The notes below the pieces were generated by a model. It was given only the letters and a program-made list of their open reading frames with translations. It did not search any database and was not told where the DNA came from. A DNA stretch of 64,000 nucleotides from Streptomyces hawaiiensis. Lineage in GTDB: Bacteria > Actinomycetota > Actinomycetes > Streptomycetales > Streptomycetaceae. Below are positions 34,573-43,600 of this stretch, piece after piece. Numbering within the stretch: position 1 is the first letter of the stretch; the number at the start of each line of letters is the position of its first letter. A program made the translations under genes and the position numbers. The stretch covers positions 5,208,001-5,272,000 of the forward strand of contig NZ_CP021978.1 in the NCBI RefSeq assembly GCF_004803895.1, in the 5' to 3' direction.

Positions 34573-36699
34573 ATGGCTACCACTTCACTTGACCTGGCCA
34601 AGGTCCGCAACATCGGGATCATGGCCCACATCGACGCGGGCAAGACGACCACCACCGAGCGGATTCTGTTCTACACCGGCGTGTCGTACAAGATCGGTGA
34701 GGTCCACGACGGCGCTGCCACCATGGACTGGATGGAGCAGGAGCAGGAGCGTGGCATCACGATCACGTCTGCTGCGACCACCTGTCACTGGCCGCTCGAG
34801 GACAACGACTACACCATCAACATCATCGACACCCCGGGTCACGTCGACTTCACCGTCGAGGTGGAGCGCTCCCTGCGCGTGCTCGACGGTGCCGTGACGG
34901 TGTTCGACGGTGTCGCCGGTGTCGAGCCGCAGTCCGAGACGGTGTGGCGTCAGGCCGACCGTTACGGCGTGCCGCGTATCTGCTTCGTCAACAAGCTGGA
35001 CCGTACCGGCGCCGAGTTCCACCGCTGCGTGGACATGATCTCGGACCGCCTGGGCGCGCAGCCGCTGGTCATGCAGCTGCCGATCGGTGCCGAGGCGGAC
35101 TTCAAGGGCGTCATCGACCTCGTGACGATGAAGGCCCTGGTCTGGTCGGCCGAGGCGACCAAGGGCGAGATGTACGACACCGTCGACATCCCGGACACCC
35201 ACGCCGAGGCTGCCGAGGAGTACCGCGGCAAGCTGCTCGAGGCCGTCGCCGAGAACGACGAAGAGCTGATGGAGCTGTACCTGGAGGGCACCGAGCCCAC
35301 CGTGGAGCAGCTCTACGCCGCGATCCGCCGTATCACGATCGCGTCCGGCAAGAGCGGCGGCACCACCGTCACCCCCGTGTTCTGCGGCACCGCGTTCAAG
35401 AACAAGGGCGTTCAGCCCCTGCTCGACGCGGTCGTGCGCTACCTGCCCACCCCGCTTGACGTCGAGGCCATCGAGGGCCACGACGTCAAGGACCCGGAGC
35501 AGGTCGTCGTGCGCAAGCCGTCGGAGGACGAGCCCCTCGCCGCGCTCGCGTTCAAGATCATGAGCGACCCGCACCTCGGCAAGCTCACCTTCGTCCGGGT
35601 TTACTCGGGCCGCCTGGAGTCCGGCACCGCGGTGCTGAACTCCGTCAAGGGCAAGAAGGAGCGCATCGGCAAGATCTACCGCATGCACGCGAACAAGCGT
35701 GAGGAGATCGACGCGGTGGGCGCCGGCGACATCGTCGCCGTGATGGGCCTGAAGCAGACCACCACCGGTGAGACGCTGTCCGACGACAAGAACCCGGTCA
35801 TCCTGGAGTCCATGGACTTCCCGGCGCCGGTCATCCAGGTCGCCATCGAGCCCAAGTCGAAGGGCGACCAGGAGAAGCTGGGCGTCGCGATCCAGCGCCT
35901 GGCCGAGGAGGACCCGTCCTTCCAGGTCCACTCGGACGAGGAGACCGGCCAGACCATCATCGGCGGTATGGGCGAGCTGCACCTCGAGGTGCTGGTCGAC
36001 CGTATGCGCCGTGAGTTCAAGGTCGAGGCCAACGTCGGCAAGCCGCAGGTCGCGTACCGCGAGACCATCCGCAAGGCGGTCGAGCGGGTCGACTACACGC
36101 ACAAGAAGCAGACTGGTGGTACCGGCCAGTTCGCCAAGGTGCAGATCGCGATCGAGCCGATCGAGGGCGGCGACGCCTCGTACGAGTTCGTGAACAAGGT
36201 GACCGGTGGCCGTATCCCGAAGGAGTACATCCCTTCGGTGGACGCCGGTGCGCAGGAGGCCATGCAGTTCGGCATCCTCGCCGGCTACGAGATGACCGGC
36301 GTGCGTGTCACCCTGATCGACGGTGGCTACCACGAGGTCGACTCCTCCGAGCTCGCGTTCAAGATCGCCGGTTCGCAGGCCTTCAAGGAGGCCGCACGCA
36401 AGGCCAGCCCCGTGCTGCTCGAGCCGATGATGGCCGTCGAGGTCACCACGCCCGAGGACTACATGGGCGAGGTCATCGGTGACATCAACTCCCGCCGTGG
36501 CCAGATCCAGGCCATGGAGGAGCGGGCCGGTGCCCGCGTCGTGAAGGGCCTCGTGCCCCTCTCGGAGATGTTCGGCTACGTCGGCGACCTGCGCAGCAAG
36601 ACGTCCGGCCGTGCGAGCTACTCCATGCAGTTCGACTCCTACGCCGAGGTTCCGCGGAACGTCGCCGAGGAGATCATCGCGAAGGCCAAGGGCGAGTAA
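34573..36699 (+). CDS. fusA: translation elongation factor EF-G
   Basis: 708 aa, ATG. GTPase motifs: AHIDAGKTTTTERI (P-loop, about residues 17-30), RGITITSAAT (switch I), DTPGHVDF (G3) and NKLDRTGA (G4). Domains II-V are complete, ending with the IV/V segment of the EF-G fold. It catalyses ribosomal translocation. It is in the str operon between rpsG and tuf. Confidence 0.98.
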   Translation: MATTSLDLAKVRNIGIMAHIDAGKTTTTERILFYTGVSYKIGEVHDGAATMDWMEQEQERGITITSAATTCHWPLEDNDYTINIIDTPGHVDFTVEVERSLRVLDGAVTVFDGVAGVEPQSETVWRQADRYGVPRICFVNKLDRTGAEFHRCVDMISDRLGAQPLVMQLPIGAEADFKGVIDLVTMKALVWSAEATKGEMYDTVDIPDTHAEAAEEYRGKLLEAVAENDEELMELYLEGTEPTVEQLYAAIRRITIASGKSGGTTVTPVFCGTAFKNKGVQPLLDAVVRYLPTPLDVEAIEGHDVKDPEQVVVRKPSEDEPLAALAFKIMSDPHLGKLTFVRVYSGRLESGTAVLNSVKGKKERIGKIYRMHANKREEIDAVGAGDIVAVMGLKQTTTGETLSDDKNPVILESMDFPAPVIQVAIEPKSKGDQEKLGVAIQRLAEEDPSFQVHSDEETGQTIIGGMGELHLEVLVDRMRREFKVEANVGKPQVAYRETIRKAVERVDYTHKKQTGGTGQFAKVQIAIEPIEGGDASYEFVNKVTGGRIPKEYIPSVDAGAQEAMQFGILAGYEMTGVRVTLIDGGYHEVDSSELAFKIAGSQAFKEAARKASPVLLEPMMAVEVTTPEDYMGEVIGDINSRRGQIQAMEERAGARVVKGLVPLSEMFGYVGDLRSKTSGRASYSMQFDSYAEVPRNVAEEIIAKAKGE

Positions 36700-36855
36700 C
36701 GCACCGCGTCTACACGCCGTAGGCTTGACTCCGGAGCCTTGAGGGGCATTCCGCCGCAATCGCGGTGAGAGTGCCCCGGGGCCCGGGCTTTCCAGCAAAG
36801 ATCACCTGGCGCCGATGAGTAAGGCGTACCAGAACCACTCCCCAGGAGGACCCCA

Positions 36856-38049
36856 GTGGCGAAGGCGAAGTTCGAGCGGACTAAGCCGCACGTCAACATC
36901 GGCACCATCGGTCACATCGACCACGGTAAGACGACCCTCACGGCCGCCATTACCAAGGTGCTGCACGACGCGTACCCGGACCTGAACGAGGCCTCGGCCT
37001 TCGACCAGATCGACAAGGCTCCTGAAGAGCGCCAGCGCGGTATCACCATCTCCATCGCGCACGTCGAGTACCAGACCGAGACGCGTCACTACGCCCACGT
37101 CGACTGCCCCGGTCACGCGGACTACATCAAGAACATGATCACGGGTGCGGCGCAGATGGACGGCGCCATCCTCGTGGTCGCCGCCACGGACGGCCCGATG
37201 CCGCAGACCAAGGAGCACGTGCTCCTGGCCCGCCAGGTCGGCGTTCCGTACATCGTCGTCGCGCTGAACAAGGCCGACATGGTGGACGACGAGGAGATCC
37301 TGGAGCTCGTCGAGCTCGAGGTCCGTGAGCTCCTCTCCGAGTACGAGTTCCCGGGCGACGACCTGCCGGTCGTCAAGGTCTCGGCGCTCAAGGCCCTCGA
37401 GGGCGACAAGGAGTGGGGCAACTCCGTCCTCGAGCTCATGAAGGCCGTGGACGAGAACATCCCGCAGCCCGAGCGTGACGTCGACAAGCCGTTCCTCATG
37501 CCGATCGAGGACGTCTTCACGATCACCGGTCGCGGTACGGTCGTCACCGGCCGTATCGAGCGTGGTGTCCTCAAGGTCAACGAGACCGTTGACATCGTGG
37601 GCATCAAGCAGGAGAAGACCACCACCACGGTCACCGGCATCGAGATGTTCCGGAAGCTCCTCGACGAGGGCCAGGCCGGTGAGAACGTCGGTCTGCTGCT
37701 TCGTGGCATCAAGCGCGAGGACGTCGAGCGCGGCCAGGTCATCATCAAGCCGGGCTCGGTCACCCCGCACACCGAGTTCGAGGCGCAGGCCTACATCCTG
37801 TCCAAGGACGAGGGTGGCCGCCACACGCCGTTCTTCAACAACTACCGCCCGCAGTTCTACTTCCGTACGACGGACGTGACCGGCGTGGTGACCCTCCCCG
37901 AGGGCACCGAGATGGTCATGCCGGGTGACAACACCGAGATGAAGGTGGAGCTCATCCAGCCCGTCGCCATGGAGGAGGGCCTGAAGTTCGCCATCCGTGA
38001 GGGTGGCCGGACCGTGGGCGCCGGCCAGGTCACCAAGATCAACAAGTGA
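36856..38049 (+). CDS. tuf: translation elongation factor EF-Tu
   Basis: 397 aa, GTG start with AGGAGGA. GTPase motifs: GHIDHGKTTLT, DCPGHADYIKNMITGA and NKADMVDD. It delivers aminoacyl-tRNA to the ribosome. The 156-bp gap after fusA contains a GC-rich hairpin (GGGGCA...TGCCCC) and a TTGACT box, so an additional own promoter is possible. A UUCG-loop terminator follows. Confidence 0.98.
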   Translation: MAKAKFERTKPHVNIGTIGHIDHGKTTLTAAITKVLHDAYPDLNEASAFDQIDKAPEERQRGITISIAHVEYQTETRHYAHVDCPGHADYIKNMITGAAQMDGAILVVAATDGPMPQTKEHVLLARQVGVPYIVVALNKADMVDDEEILELVELEVRELLSEYEFPGDDLPVVKVSALKALEGDKEWGNSVLELMKAVDENIPQPERDVDKPFLMPIEDVFTITGRGTVVTGRIERGVLKVNETVDIVGIKQEKTTTTVTGIEMFRKLLDEGQAGENVGLLLRGIKREDVERGQVIIKPGSVTPHTEFEAQAYILSKDEGGRHTPFFNNYRPQFYFRTTDVTGVVTLPEGTEMVMPGDNTEMKVELIQPVAMEEGLKFAIREGGRTVGAGQVTKINK

Positions 38050-38091
38050 GTCTTCGGACTGGCTTGAGGGTCTGCTGACCTGAGTGGCTCG

Positions 38092-38128
38092 AAGGGGCCC
38101 GTACGACTTCGGTCGTGCGGGCCCCTTT
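38092..38128 (+). terminator. terminator after tuf
   Basis: AAGGGGCCCGTACGAC (38092-38107) and GTCGTGCGGGCCCCTT (38112-38127) with a TTCG tetraloop, one wobble pair, then T residues. Confidence 0.9.
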
Positions 38129-38145
38129 GCCGTACCCGGGGTGGG

Positions 38146-39162
38146 TCACTGCATGTTCTGCACATGCGGGTGGTCGTACGAGGTGGTGCAGACGTACAGC
38201 TGCATGCAGTAGCCGCGTCCGATGTTGAGGTACGTGGCGCAGGCGGGACCGTCGGTGTGGTGGCCGGTGTGGCCGGCGTCCTCCAGCGGGCGCCAGCTTC
38301 CACTGCCGCCGTCCCATTCGACGCCGTCGACGGTGAGCAGCGGGCGGACGCCCGAGCCGCACTCGCCACAGGCCATCGGGAAGGGGTCGGAGAAGCTCCA
38401 GGGGGCGTGGCCGCCGACCTTGCTGCCGGGGGCGACCGCGAGGTCGTACTGGTAGTAGACGTCGGCTTCCCCGTCTTCGGCCTCCTCCTTCTGCTCCTCC
38501 CAGGCGCTGATCCGCTCGGCGAGTTCTTCGGGCAGCTCGTGCGGTGCCGGGTACTCGGTGACCGGCTCGGGATGCAGCACGCACGGCTCGGGAAGGTAGT
38601 CGTCGTTGCCGATGACGGACGGCTGCGGGGCGCCGGCGAGAGCCGAGGCCACGTCAGCGGCGGTGCGCCAGCGCAGCTGCGTGAACGGCAGGTAGCCCGG
38701 GGCGTGGTCGAACGGACACCACAGCACCTGCAGCAGATCGGCACCGTCCGGGCAGGGCAGGCCCGGGATGTCGGAGGCGTAGAGCTGGGCCACGGGCACC
38801 AACGGGACCGGGCCGTCCTGCGGTATGCGGGTCTTCTTCGTCGCCCGGTCGACGATCACCCGCTGCTCGTCGGTCAGCAACTCCTCCCCGTCCGCCCGGG
38901 GACGTGCCCATGCCTCCGCGAGGATGCGCCGCCGGAGCCGGACGTCGTCCGGGGCGAGACCGCGGTGCCAGGGGCCGGTGTGCTCGGGGCAGCTCGGCCA
39001 CGGCTCGTCGGCCGGCCAGAGCAGGGGCCCGCCGATCGAACTGTCGGCGGTCGTGGGCTCACCGGCGCGGGGGTGGAGCCGAACCGTGGACCGGGCCAGG
39101 GGTGCGAGCTCAGGGAAGAGCGCTGTGACGTCGACAGGGCGGGGCGGGGTAGTTCGGGCCAT
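38146..39162 (-). CDS. DUF1963 (YwqG-like) family protein
   Basis: 338 aa. DUF1963-type hallmarks are SSIGGPLLWPADEPWPSC near residue 40, LPFTQLRWRTAAD near the middle and GHAPWSFSDPFPMACGECG near residue 265. The Cys pair CGEC together with CATYLNIGRGYCMQL might bind metal. The family is widespread and its function is unknown. It is convergent with tuf and lies in the islet that separates tuf from rpsJ. Confidence 0.8.
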   Translation of the reverse strand: MARTTPPRPVDVTALFPELAPLARSTVRLHPRAGEPTTADSSIGGPLLWPADEPWPSCPEHTGPWHRGLAPDDVRLRRRILAEAWARPRADGEELLTDEQRVIVDRATKKTRIPQDGPVPLVPVAQLYASDIPGLPCPDGADLLQVLWCPFDHAPGYLPFTQLRWRTAADVASALAGAPQPSVIGNDDYLPEPCVLHPEPVTEYPAPHELPEELAERISAWEEQKEEAEDGEADVYYQYDLAVAPGSKVGGHAPWSFSDPFPMACGECGSGVRPLLTVDGVEWDGGSGSWRPLEDAGHTGHHTDGPACATYLNIGRGYCMQLYVCTTSYDHPHVQNMQ

Positions 39163-39198
39163 GGGCAGGCAGCCTAGGGCGGCCCGACTGTGCCGACG

Positions 39199-39995
39199 TC
39201 AACGCCCGGCGTTGGTCCCACCCCGCAGAACACCGACAGCCCGGTCGAACGCCGAGTCCCTCTTCTTCTCGAACTCCTCCTGGGTGAACACCGGCTCGGT
39301 CAGGTGGGGCGGGATGCCGGAGCCGTCGTAGGTCCGGCCCGAGCGGTTCAGGAACTCCTCGTTCGGGAGGAACGCCGTCATGCCGCCCGGCAGGCTGCGC
39401 ACCATGACGTCCGAGAAGACGCCCTGCGTGGCCTGGCCTATGCGGACGGTGCCGCCCGGCCGGTCGATCAGGGCCTGCGTGAAGGTCTCACCCGCGCTGA
39501 CGGTCGTGCCCCCGGTCAGTACGGCGATGGGCCCGGTGTAGCGGGGCCCGTCCGCCGGTACGACCCGGGCGAAGAAGGGGTCGTTCTCGGCGAAGGAGTG
39601 CCAGAAGACGTCGAAGGCGGTGCGGGGGTCTTCCGGGGTGGGGCGGGTGCAGTCGGCCGGCAGTTCCTGGATCCGGCGTAGTGAGCGGTGTCCGACCGAG
39701 GCGTCGGCGCCGAGGGTGGCGCGGTTCCGGCCGGGGCCGGGGCGGACGGCCAGTGTGGTGCCGTCGGTGGTCGCGTACGTGCCGGGGCGGTCCGGCGGGC
39801 CGTGTCGCCCTTGAGGCAGCTGACGGACGTCGTCTGGAACTCCTGCAGGGTGTCGCCGTCGAGGGAGAGGACGGTGCCGTAGCCGTCCATGCGCCACAGG
39901 CCGTCGGTAGGGGGCTTGCCGGGGGTGGAGGCGGCCGTGGCGGGCGCTGTGGCTGCTGCGGCGAGGGCCAGGGTGAGGGCGGTGGCGGTGCGCAT
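39199..39995 (-). pseudogene. S41 family secreted peptidase, frameshifted with large internal deletion
   Basis: The N-terminus (from 39995, MRTATALTLALAAAATAPA signal peptide, then DGLWRMDGYGTVLSLDGD) shifts frame near 39800 (CLKGDTARR to GTYATTDGTTLAVRPG). The second frame continues with a normal domain up to FDVFWHSFAENDPFFA and then jumps directly to RYTGPIAVLTGGTTVSAGET, the catalytic-serine region. About 150 residues of the peptidase core (PDZ-like and part of the protease domain) are therefore missing. Confidence 0.8.
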
Positions 39996-40291
39996 GGTGG
40001 ATCCCCCGGTCATGTGGTCGGTCGTGTGCGTGCCCCAACGGTGCCTGGGGGAGTGGCGGGGGACCATCCGGTGAGCTGGTGGGCCGGAGTGGGGGCAGCC
40101 CCCGGACACGGGCATGCCGCCGGGGGGTGCGTCTCCCGCGCGGAGGCGGTTGCCAGGACCAACGGCGACGTACGGGGCGCGTACTGGACGTAGGAGACGT
40201 ATGACAGCCCGCACGCTGCCCTGATCTTGGTGCGCGAAGCATGAGCGCAACTCGGTGGCGTCCGGCGTGGAGATCAGGAGGGCTCGCGCCC

Positions 40292-40675
40292 ATGGTCTCG
40301 GTATTGCAGAACGTCGCGATTGACTGTGCGAATGCCTACGAGCTGGCTCGGTTCTGGAACAGTGTGACCGGCCGTCCGCTGCATCCGGAGGACAGGCCCG
40401 GTGACCGGGAGACTCAGGTGCTGCCGGCGGAGGGCCCAGTGCTGCACTCCAACCAGGTACCCGAGGCCAAGACGATCAAGAACCGGATCCATTTGTGTCT
40501 GCGCCCTGAGACCTCGCGCGATCAGGAGGTGGAACGGCTGGTGGGCCTCGGTGCCGCCGTTGTCGCCGATCACCGGAATCCCGACGGTTCAGGCTGGGCA
40601 ATTCTTGCTGATCCCGAAGGCAACGAATTCTGTGTTCTGCGCAGCGAGTCCGACCGGGCCACCATGAATTCCTGA
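40292..40675 (+). CDS. VOC (glyoxalase/bleomycin resistance-like) family protein
   Basis: 127 aa from the ATG at 40292, with AGGAGG upstream. One VOC half-domain pair is visible: VLQNVAIDCANAYELARFWN and RIHLCLRP near residue 65, WAILADPEGNEFCVL near residue 110. Metal-ligand candidates His (IHL) and Glu (GNEF) are present. This is the plain VOC fold; no substrate can be assigned. It lies between the S41 remnant and a transposase remnant. Confidence 0.85.
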   Translation: MVSVLQNVAIDCANAYELARFWNSVTGRPLHPEDRPGDRETQVLPAEGPVLHSNQVPEAKTIKNRIHLCLRPETSRDQEVERLVGLGAAVVADHRNPDGSGWAILADPEGNEFCVLRSESDRATMNS

Positions 40676-40715
40676 CGCTCAGGCGCCGCCCTGGCCGGGT
40701 TCGGATGACACCTGG

Positions 40716-40904
40716 TCACAGCCACTCGTTGATCGCCGAGACCGGAACGGTCGCTTCGTAGCGGACGGCGAGCTCGTCGTACCGGGTGGCCACTGCCCGA
40801 TGCCTGGTGAGGTGATTGATGCCGCGTTCGACTGCGTGGCGCTCGCGGTAGTCGGTCTTGTCGAACGTCGGCGGGCGGCCACCGCGAGAGCCGACCTTGC
40901 GGGG
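40716..40904 (-). pseudogene. IS5-family transposase C-terminal remnant
   Basis: The minus strand encodes GGRPPTFDKTDYRERHAVERGINHL then RHRAVATRYDELAVRYEATV and VSAINEWL. This matches the C-terminal end of IS5-type transposases including the DDE glutamate region (VER). Everything upstream of it is lost, so it is immobile. Confidence 0.75.
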
Positions 40905-41081
40905 ATTCAACCTGTTCGACGGCCAGGTGCAGCCAAGCCCCTGACGCGGCCTCCGCAGCTCGCGCCACGGGCGGCCGGCCTCCGACACACCCGACTGAGG
41001 GAAGGCCGGACAGCGGGCCTACGACGCAGGGCTGGAGCGGCTGGTCGAGGAGGACGGGCCCTGGCCCGTCCGGGCTTGTGT

Positions 41082-41109
41082 TTGACCTGCGTCACCCTCG
41101 GGGTATTCT
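41082..41109 (+). promoter_or_regulatory. S10 operon promoter
   Basis: TTGACC (41082-41087) and TATTCT (41104-41109) with a 16-bp spacer. The leader is then about 395 nt to rpsJ. The -10 context (GGTATTCT) is identical to that before rplM. Confidence 0.65.
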
Positions 41110-41425
41110 CCTCGGCTCGATTGGCGTCGGGCCTGCCCCATATGGCAGACTGTCCGAGTTGCTCGGTCGAGTGTTGATGCTGCGCGCCTCCCGCCGGGAG
41201 GACCGGAAGCGAGTCCCACAGTACTCGTCGCCCTAACTGCCACCACGGTAGCGCTGGGGCGGACGTACGGGAATCTTTCGGGAAGCGTTAGTGCGGCACC
41301 GGCCAGGCACCCGGTGGGCGCGTGTCAGTGAATTGATGCAGCCGCCCCTGGCCTGCGGTTCCGGAAGGGCCGTGTGCAATCCCGCAGGGATGTTCGGACA
41401 AGGGACATCCATGTCAGCGAGAGTG

Positions 41426-41453
41426 CGACACGCCCGACCGCGTGGGTCGGAGA
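41426..41453 (+). promoter_or_regulatory. leader hairpin motif shared with rpsL
   Basis: Same 28-nt element as at 33614-33641 with one substitution; core CCCGACCGCGTGGGTCGGAG. It lies 57 nt before the rpsJ start. The CCGACC/GGTCGG stem is conserved. Confidence 0.7.
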
Positions 41454-41510
41454 GAACGAAGTGAACACCGGGTTCCAGAGCGTTACGAGAGACAGGACTA
41501 CTGAGTAGCC

Positions 41511-41819
41511 ATGGCGGGACAGAAGATCCGCATCCGGCTCAAGGCCTACGACCACGAGGTCATCGACTCCTCGGCGAAGAAGATCGTCGAGACGGTGACG
41601 CGTACTGGTGCGTCGGTCGCGGGCCCGGTGCCGCTGCCCACTGAGAAGAACGTGTACTGCGTCATCAAGTCGCCGCACAAGTACAAGGACTCGCGCGAGC
41701 ACTTCGAGATGCGCACGCACAAGCGCCTGATCGACATCCTCGACCCGACCCCCAAGACCGTTGACTCTCTGATGCGACTCGACCTCCCGGCCGGTGTCGA
41801 CATCGAGATCAAGCTCTGA
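41511..41819 (+). CDS. rpsJ: 30S ribosomal protein S10 (uS10)
   Basis: 102 aa, ATG. S10 is in the 30S head and also binds NusB in antitermination complexes. Family-typical KAYDHEVIDSSAKKIVETV and KRLIDILDPTPKTVDSLMRL are present. It is the first gene of the S10 operon, 17 bp before rplC. Confidence 0.98.
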   Translation: MAGQKIRIRLKAYDHEVIDSSAKKIVETVTRTGASVAGPVPLPTEKNVYCVIKSPHKYKDSREHFEMRTHKRLIDILDPTPKTVDSLMRLDLPAGVDIEIKL

Positions 41820-41836
41820 AGGCCGGTGATCTGAGA

Positions 41837-42481
41837 ATGGCTAAGCAGATCAAGGGCATCCTGGGCGAGAAGCTCGGCATGACGCAGGTGTGGGACGCGA
41901 ACAACCGTGTTGTTCCGGTCACCGTCGTCAAGGCCGGCCCCAATGTCGTCACCCAGGTCCGTACGAACGACACCGACGGATACGAGTCCGTCCAGATCGC
42001 GTTCGGCGAGATCGACCCGCGCAAGGTGAACAAGCCCCTCAAGGGCCACTTCGCCAAGGCCGACGTCACTCCCCGCCGCCACCTCGTCGAGATCCGTACC
42101 GCTGACGCCAGCGAGTACACCCTCGGCCAGGAGATCACCGCTGAGGTGTTCGAGGCCGGCATCAAGGTCGACGTGACCGGCAAGAGCAAGGGCAAGGGTT
42201 TCGCCGGTGTCATGAAGCGTCACAACTTCAAGGGCCTCGGCGCCGGACACGGCACCCAGCGCAAGCACCGCTCTCCCGGCTCCATCGGTGGCTGTGCCAC
42301 CCCGGGCCGTGTGTTCAAGGGCCTCCGCATGGCGGGTCGCATGGGCAACGAGCGGGTCACCACCCAGAACCTGACCGTTCACGCCGTTGACGCGGAGAAG
42401 GGCCTGCTCCTCATCAAGGGCGCGGTACCTGGTCCGAACGGCGGCCTCGTCCTGGTCCGCACCGCGGCCAAGGGGGCCTGA
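41837..42481 (+). CDS. rplC: 50S ribosomal protein L3 (uL3)
   Basis: 214 aa, ATG. L3 contacts the peptidyl-transferase centre. Conserved ILGEKLGMTQVWD at the start and the long rRNA-binding loop (GAGHGTQRKHRSPGSIGG) are present. It is 5 bp before rplD. Confidence 0.98.
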   Translation: MAKQIKGILGEKLGMTQVWDANNRVVPVTVVKAGPNVVTQVRTNDTDGYESVQIAFGEIDPRKVNKPLKGHFAKADVTPRRHLVEIRTADASEYTLGQEITAEVFEAGIKVDVTGKSKGKGFAGVMKRHNFKGLGAGHGTQRKHRSPGSIGGCATPGRVFKGLRMAGRMGNERVTTQNLTVHAVDAEKGLLLIKGAVPGPNGGLVLVRTAAKGA

Positions 42482-42486
42482 GGACT

Positions 42487-43143
42487 ATGAGCACCATTGA
42501 CATTCTGTCGCCCTCCGGCGACAACGCCGGGACCGTTGAGCTCCCGGCCGAGATCTTCGACGTAGAGAAGATCAGCATCCCGCTGCTTCACCAGGTCGTC
42601 GTCGCACAGCTGGCCGCCGCCCGTCAGGGCACGCACAAGGTCAAGCGTCGTGGCGAGGTCCGCGGTGGCGGTAAGAAGCCGTACCGCCAGAAGGGCACCG
42701 GCCGCGCCCGTCAGGGTTCGACCCGTGCGCCGCAGTTCGCCGGCGGTGGCGTCGTCCACGGCCCCACGCCGCGTGACTACTCGCAGCGGACCCCGAAGAA
42801 GATGAAGGCCGCGGCCCTGCGCCACGCCCTCACCGACCGGGCCCGCAACAACCGCATCCACGTCGTCTCCGGCGTCATCGAGGGCGAGAGCCCCTCGACG
42901 AAGGCCGCGAAGACCCTCTTCGGCAAGATCAGCGAGCGCAAGAACCTGCTGCTCGTCATCGACCGTGCCGACGAGGCCGCGTGGCTGTCCGCCCGCAACC
43001 TGCCCCAGGTCCACATCCTGGAGCCGGGCCAGCTGAACACGTACGACGTTCTCGTCTCGGACGACGTGGTCTTCACCAAGGCCGCCTTCGAGTCCTTCGT
43101 GTCCGGCCCGAAGGCCAATGACACCGAAGGGAGCGAGGTCTGA
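42487..43143 (+). CDS. rplD: 50S ribosomal protein L4 (uL4)
   Basis: 218 aa, ATG. L4 lines the exit tunnel with a long loop (YRQKGTGRARQGSTRAPQFAG) that is complete here. In E. coli L4 also represses the S10 operon; here the leader has a different element. Its TGA overlaps the rplW ATG by one base. Confidence 0.98.
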   Translation: MSTIDILSPSGDNAGTVELPAEIFDVEKISIPLLHQVVVAQLAAARQGTHKVKRRGEVRGGGKKPYRQKGTGRARQGSTRAPQFAGGGVVHGPTPRDYSQRTPKKMKAAALRHALTDRARNNRIHVVSGVIEGESPSTKAAKTLFGKISERKNLLLVIDRADEAAWLSARNLPQVHILEPGQLNTYDVLVSDDVVFTKAAFESFVSGPKANDTEGSEV

Positions 43144-43562
43144 TGGCCATCCGTCACCCCGCAATCGCCTCCAAGGCGGCGAAGAAGGCCAAGGCCGCGC
43201 GCGTCGCCAAGGCGCGCCGCCACGCCGCCGAGGGCAAGAACACCGTCGAGACCCCGCTGAGCAAGTCCTTCACGGACCCCCGTGACGTGCTGCTCAAGCC
43301 GGTCGTCTCCGAGAAGAGCTACGCGCTCCTCGACGAGGGCAAGTACACGTTCATCGTCGCCCCGAGCGCCAACAAGACCCAGATCAAGCAGGCCGTTCAG
43401 TCGGTCTTCTCGGTCAAGGTCACCGGGGTCAACACGATCAACCGCCAGGGCAAGCGCAAGCGGACCCGCACCGGCTTCGGCCAGCGCGCGTCCACCAAGC
43501 GCGCGATCGTGACCCTCGCTGAGGGCGACCGTATCGACATCTTCGGCGGTCCGACCGCGTAA
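43143..43562 (+). CDS. rplW: 50S ribosomal protein L23 (uL23)
   Basis: 139 aa, longer than the ~95-aa E. coli protein because of an Ala/Lys-rich N-terminal extension (about 40 residues). The core begins DPRDVLLKPVVSEKSYALLD. L23 is at the tunnel exit and docks trigger factor and SRP. The start overlaps rplD by 1 base. Confidence 0.97.
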   Translation: MAIRHPAIASKAAKKAKAARVAKARRHAAEGKNTVETPLSKSFTDPRDVLLKPVVSEKSYALLDEGKYTFIVAPSANKTQIKQAVQSVFSVKVTGVNTINRQGKRKRTRTGFGQRASTKRAIVTLAEGDRIDIFGGPTA

Positions 43563-43600
43563 GCGGGTCGGATCGTCCGATATCGGACGAGGACTGAGAA

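Larger units (their letters stand above)
40676..41510. promoter_or_regulatory. 835-bp gap: transposase remnant and S10 operon control region
   Basis: The left part holds the transposase fragment at 40716-40904. The right part holds a short hairpin GGACGGGCC-CT-GGCCCGTCC (41052-41071), the S10 promoter (41082-41109) and a leader of about 400 nt ending in the shared motif at 41426-41453. Confidence 0.65.

Noticed and set aside
34585..36798. 737-codon minus-strand open frame opposite fusA
   Set aside because: Antisense artefact of a highly expressed GC-rich gene; no domain and no ribosome site.
40981..41085. C-terminal gene remnant ending EEDGPWPVRACV
   Set aside because: A plausible 23-codon tail before a stop, but an in-frame stop lies directly upstream and no family could be named.
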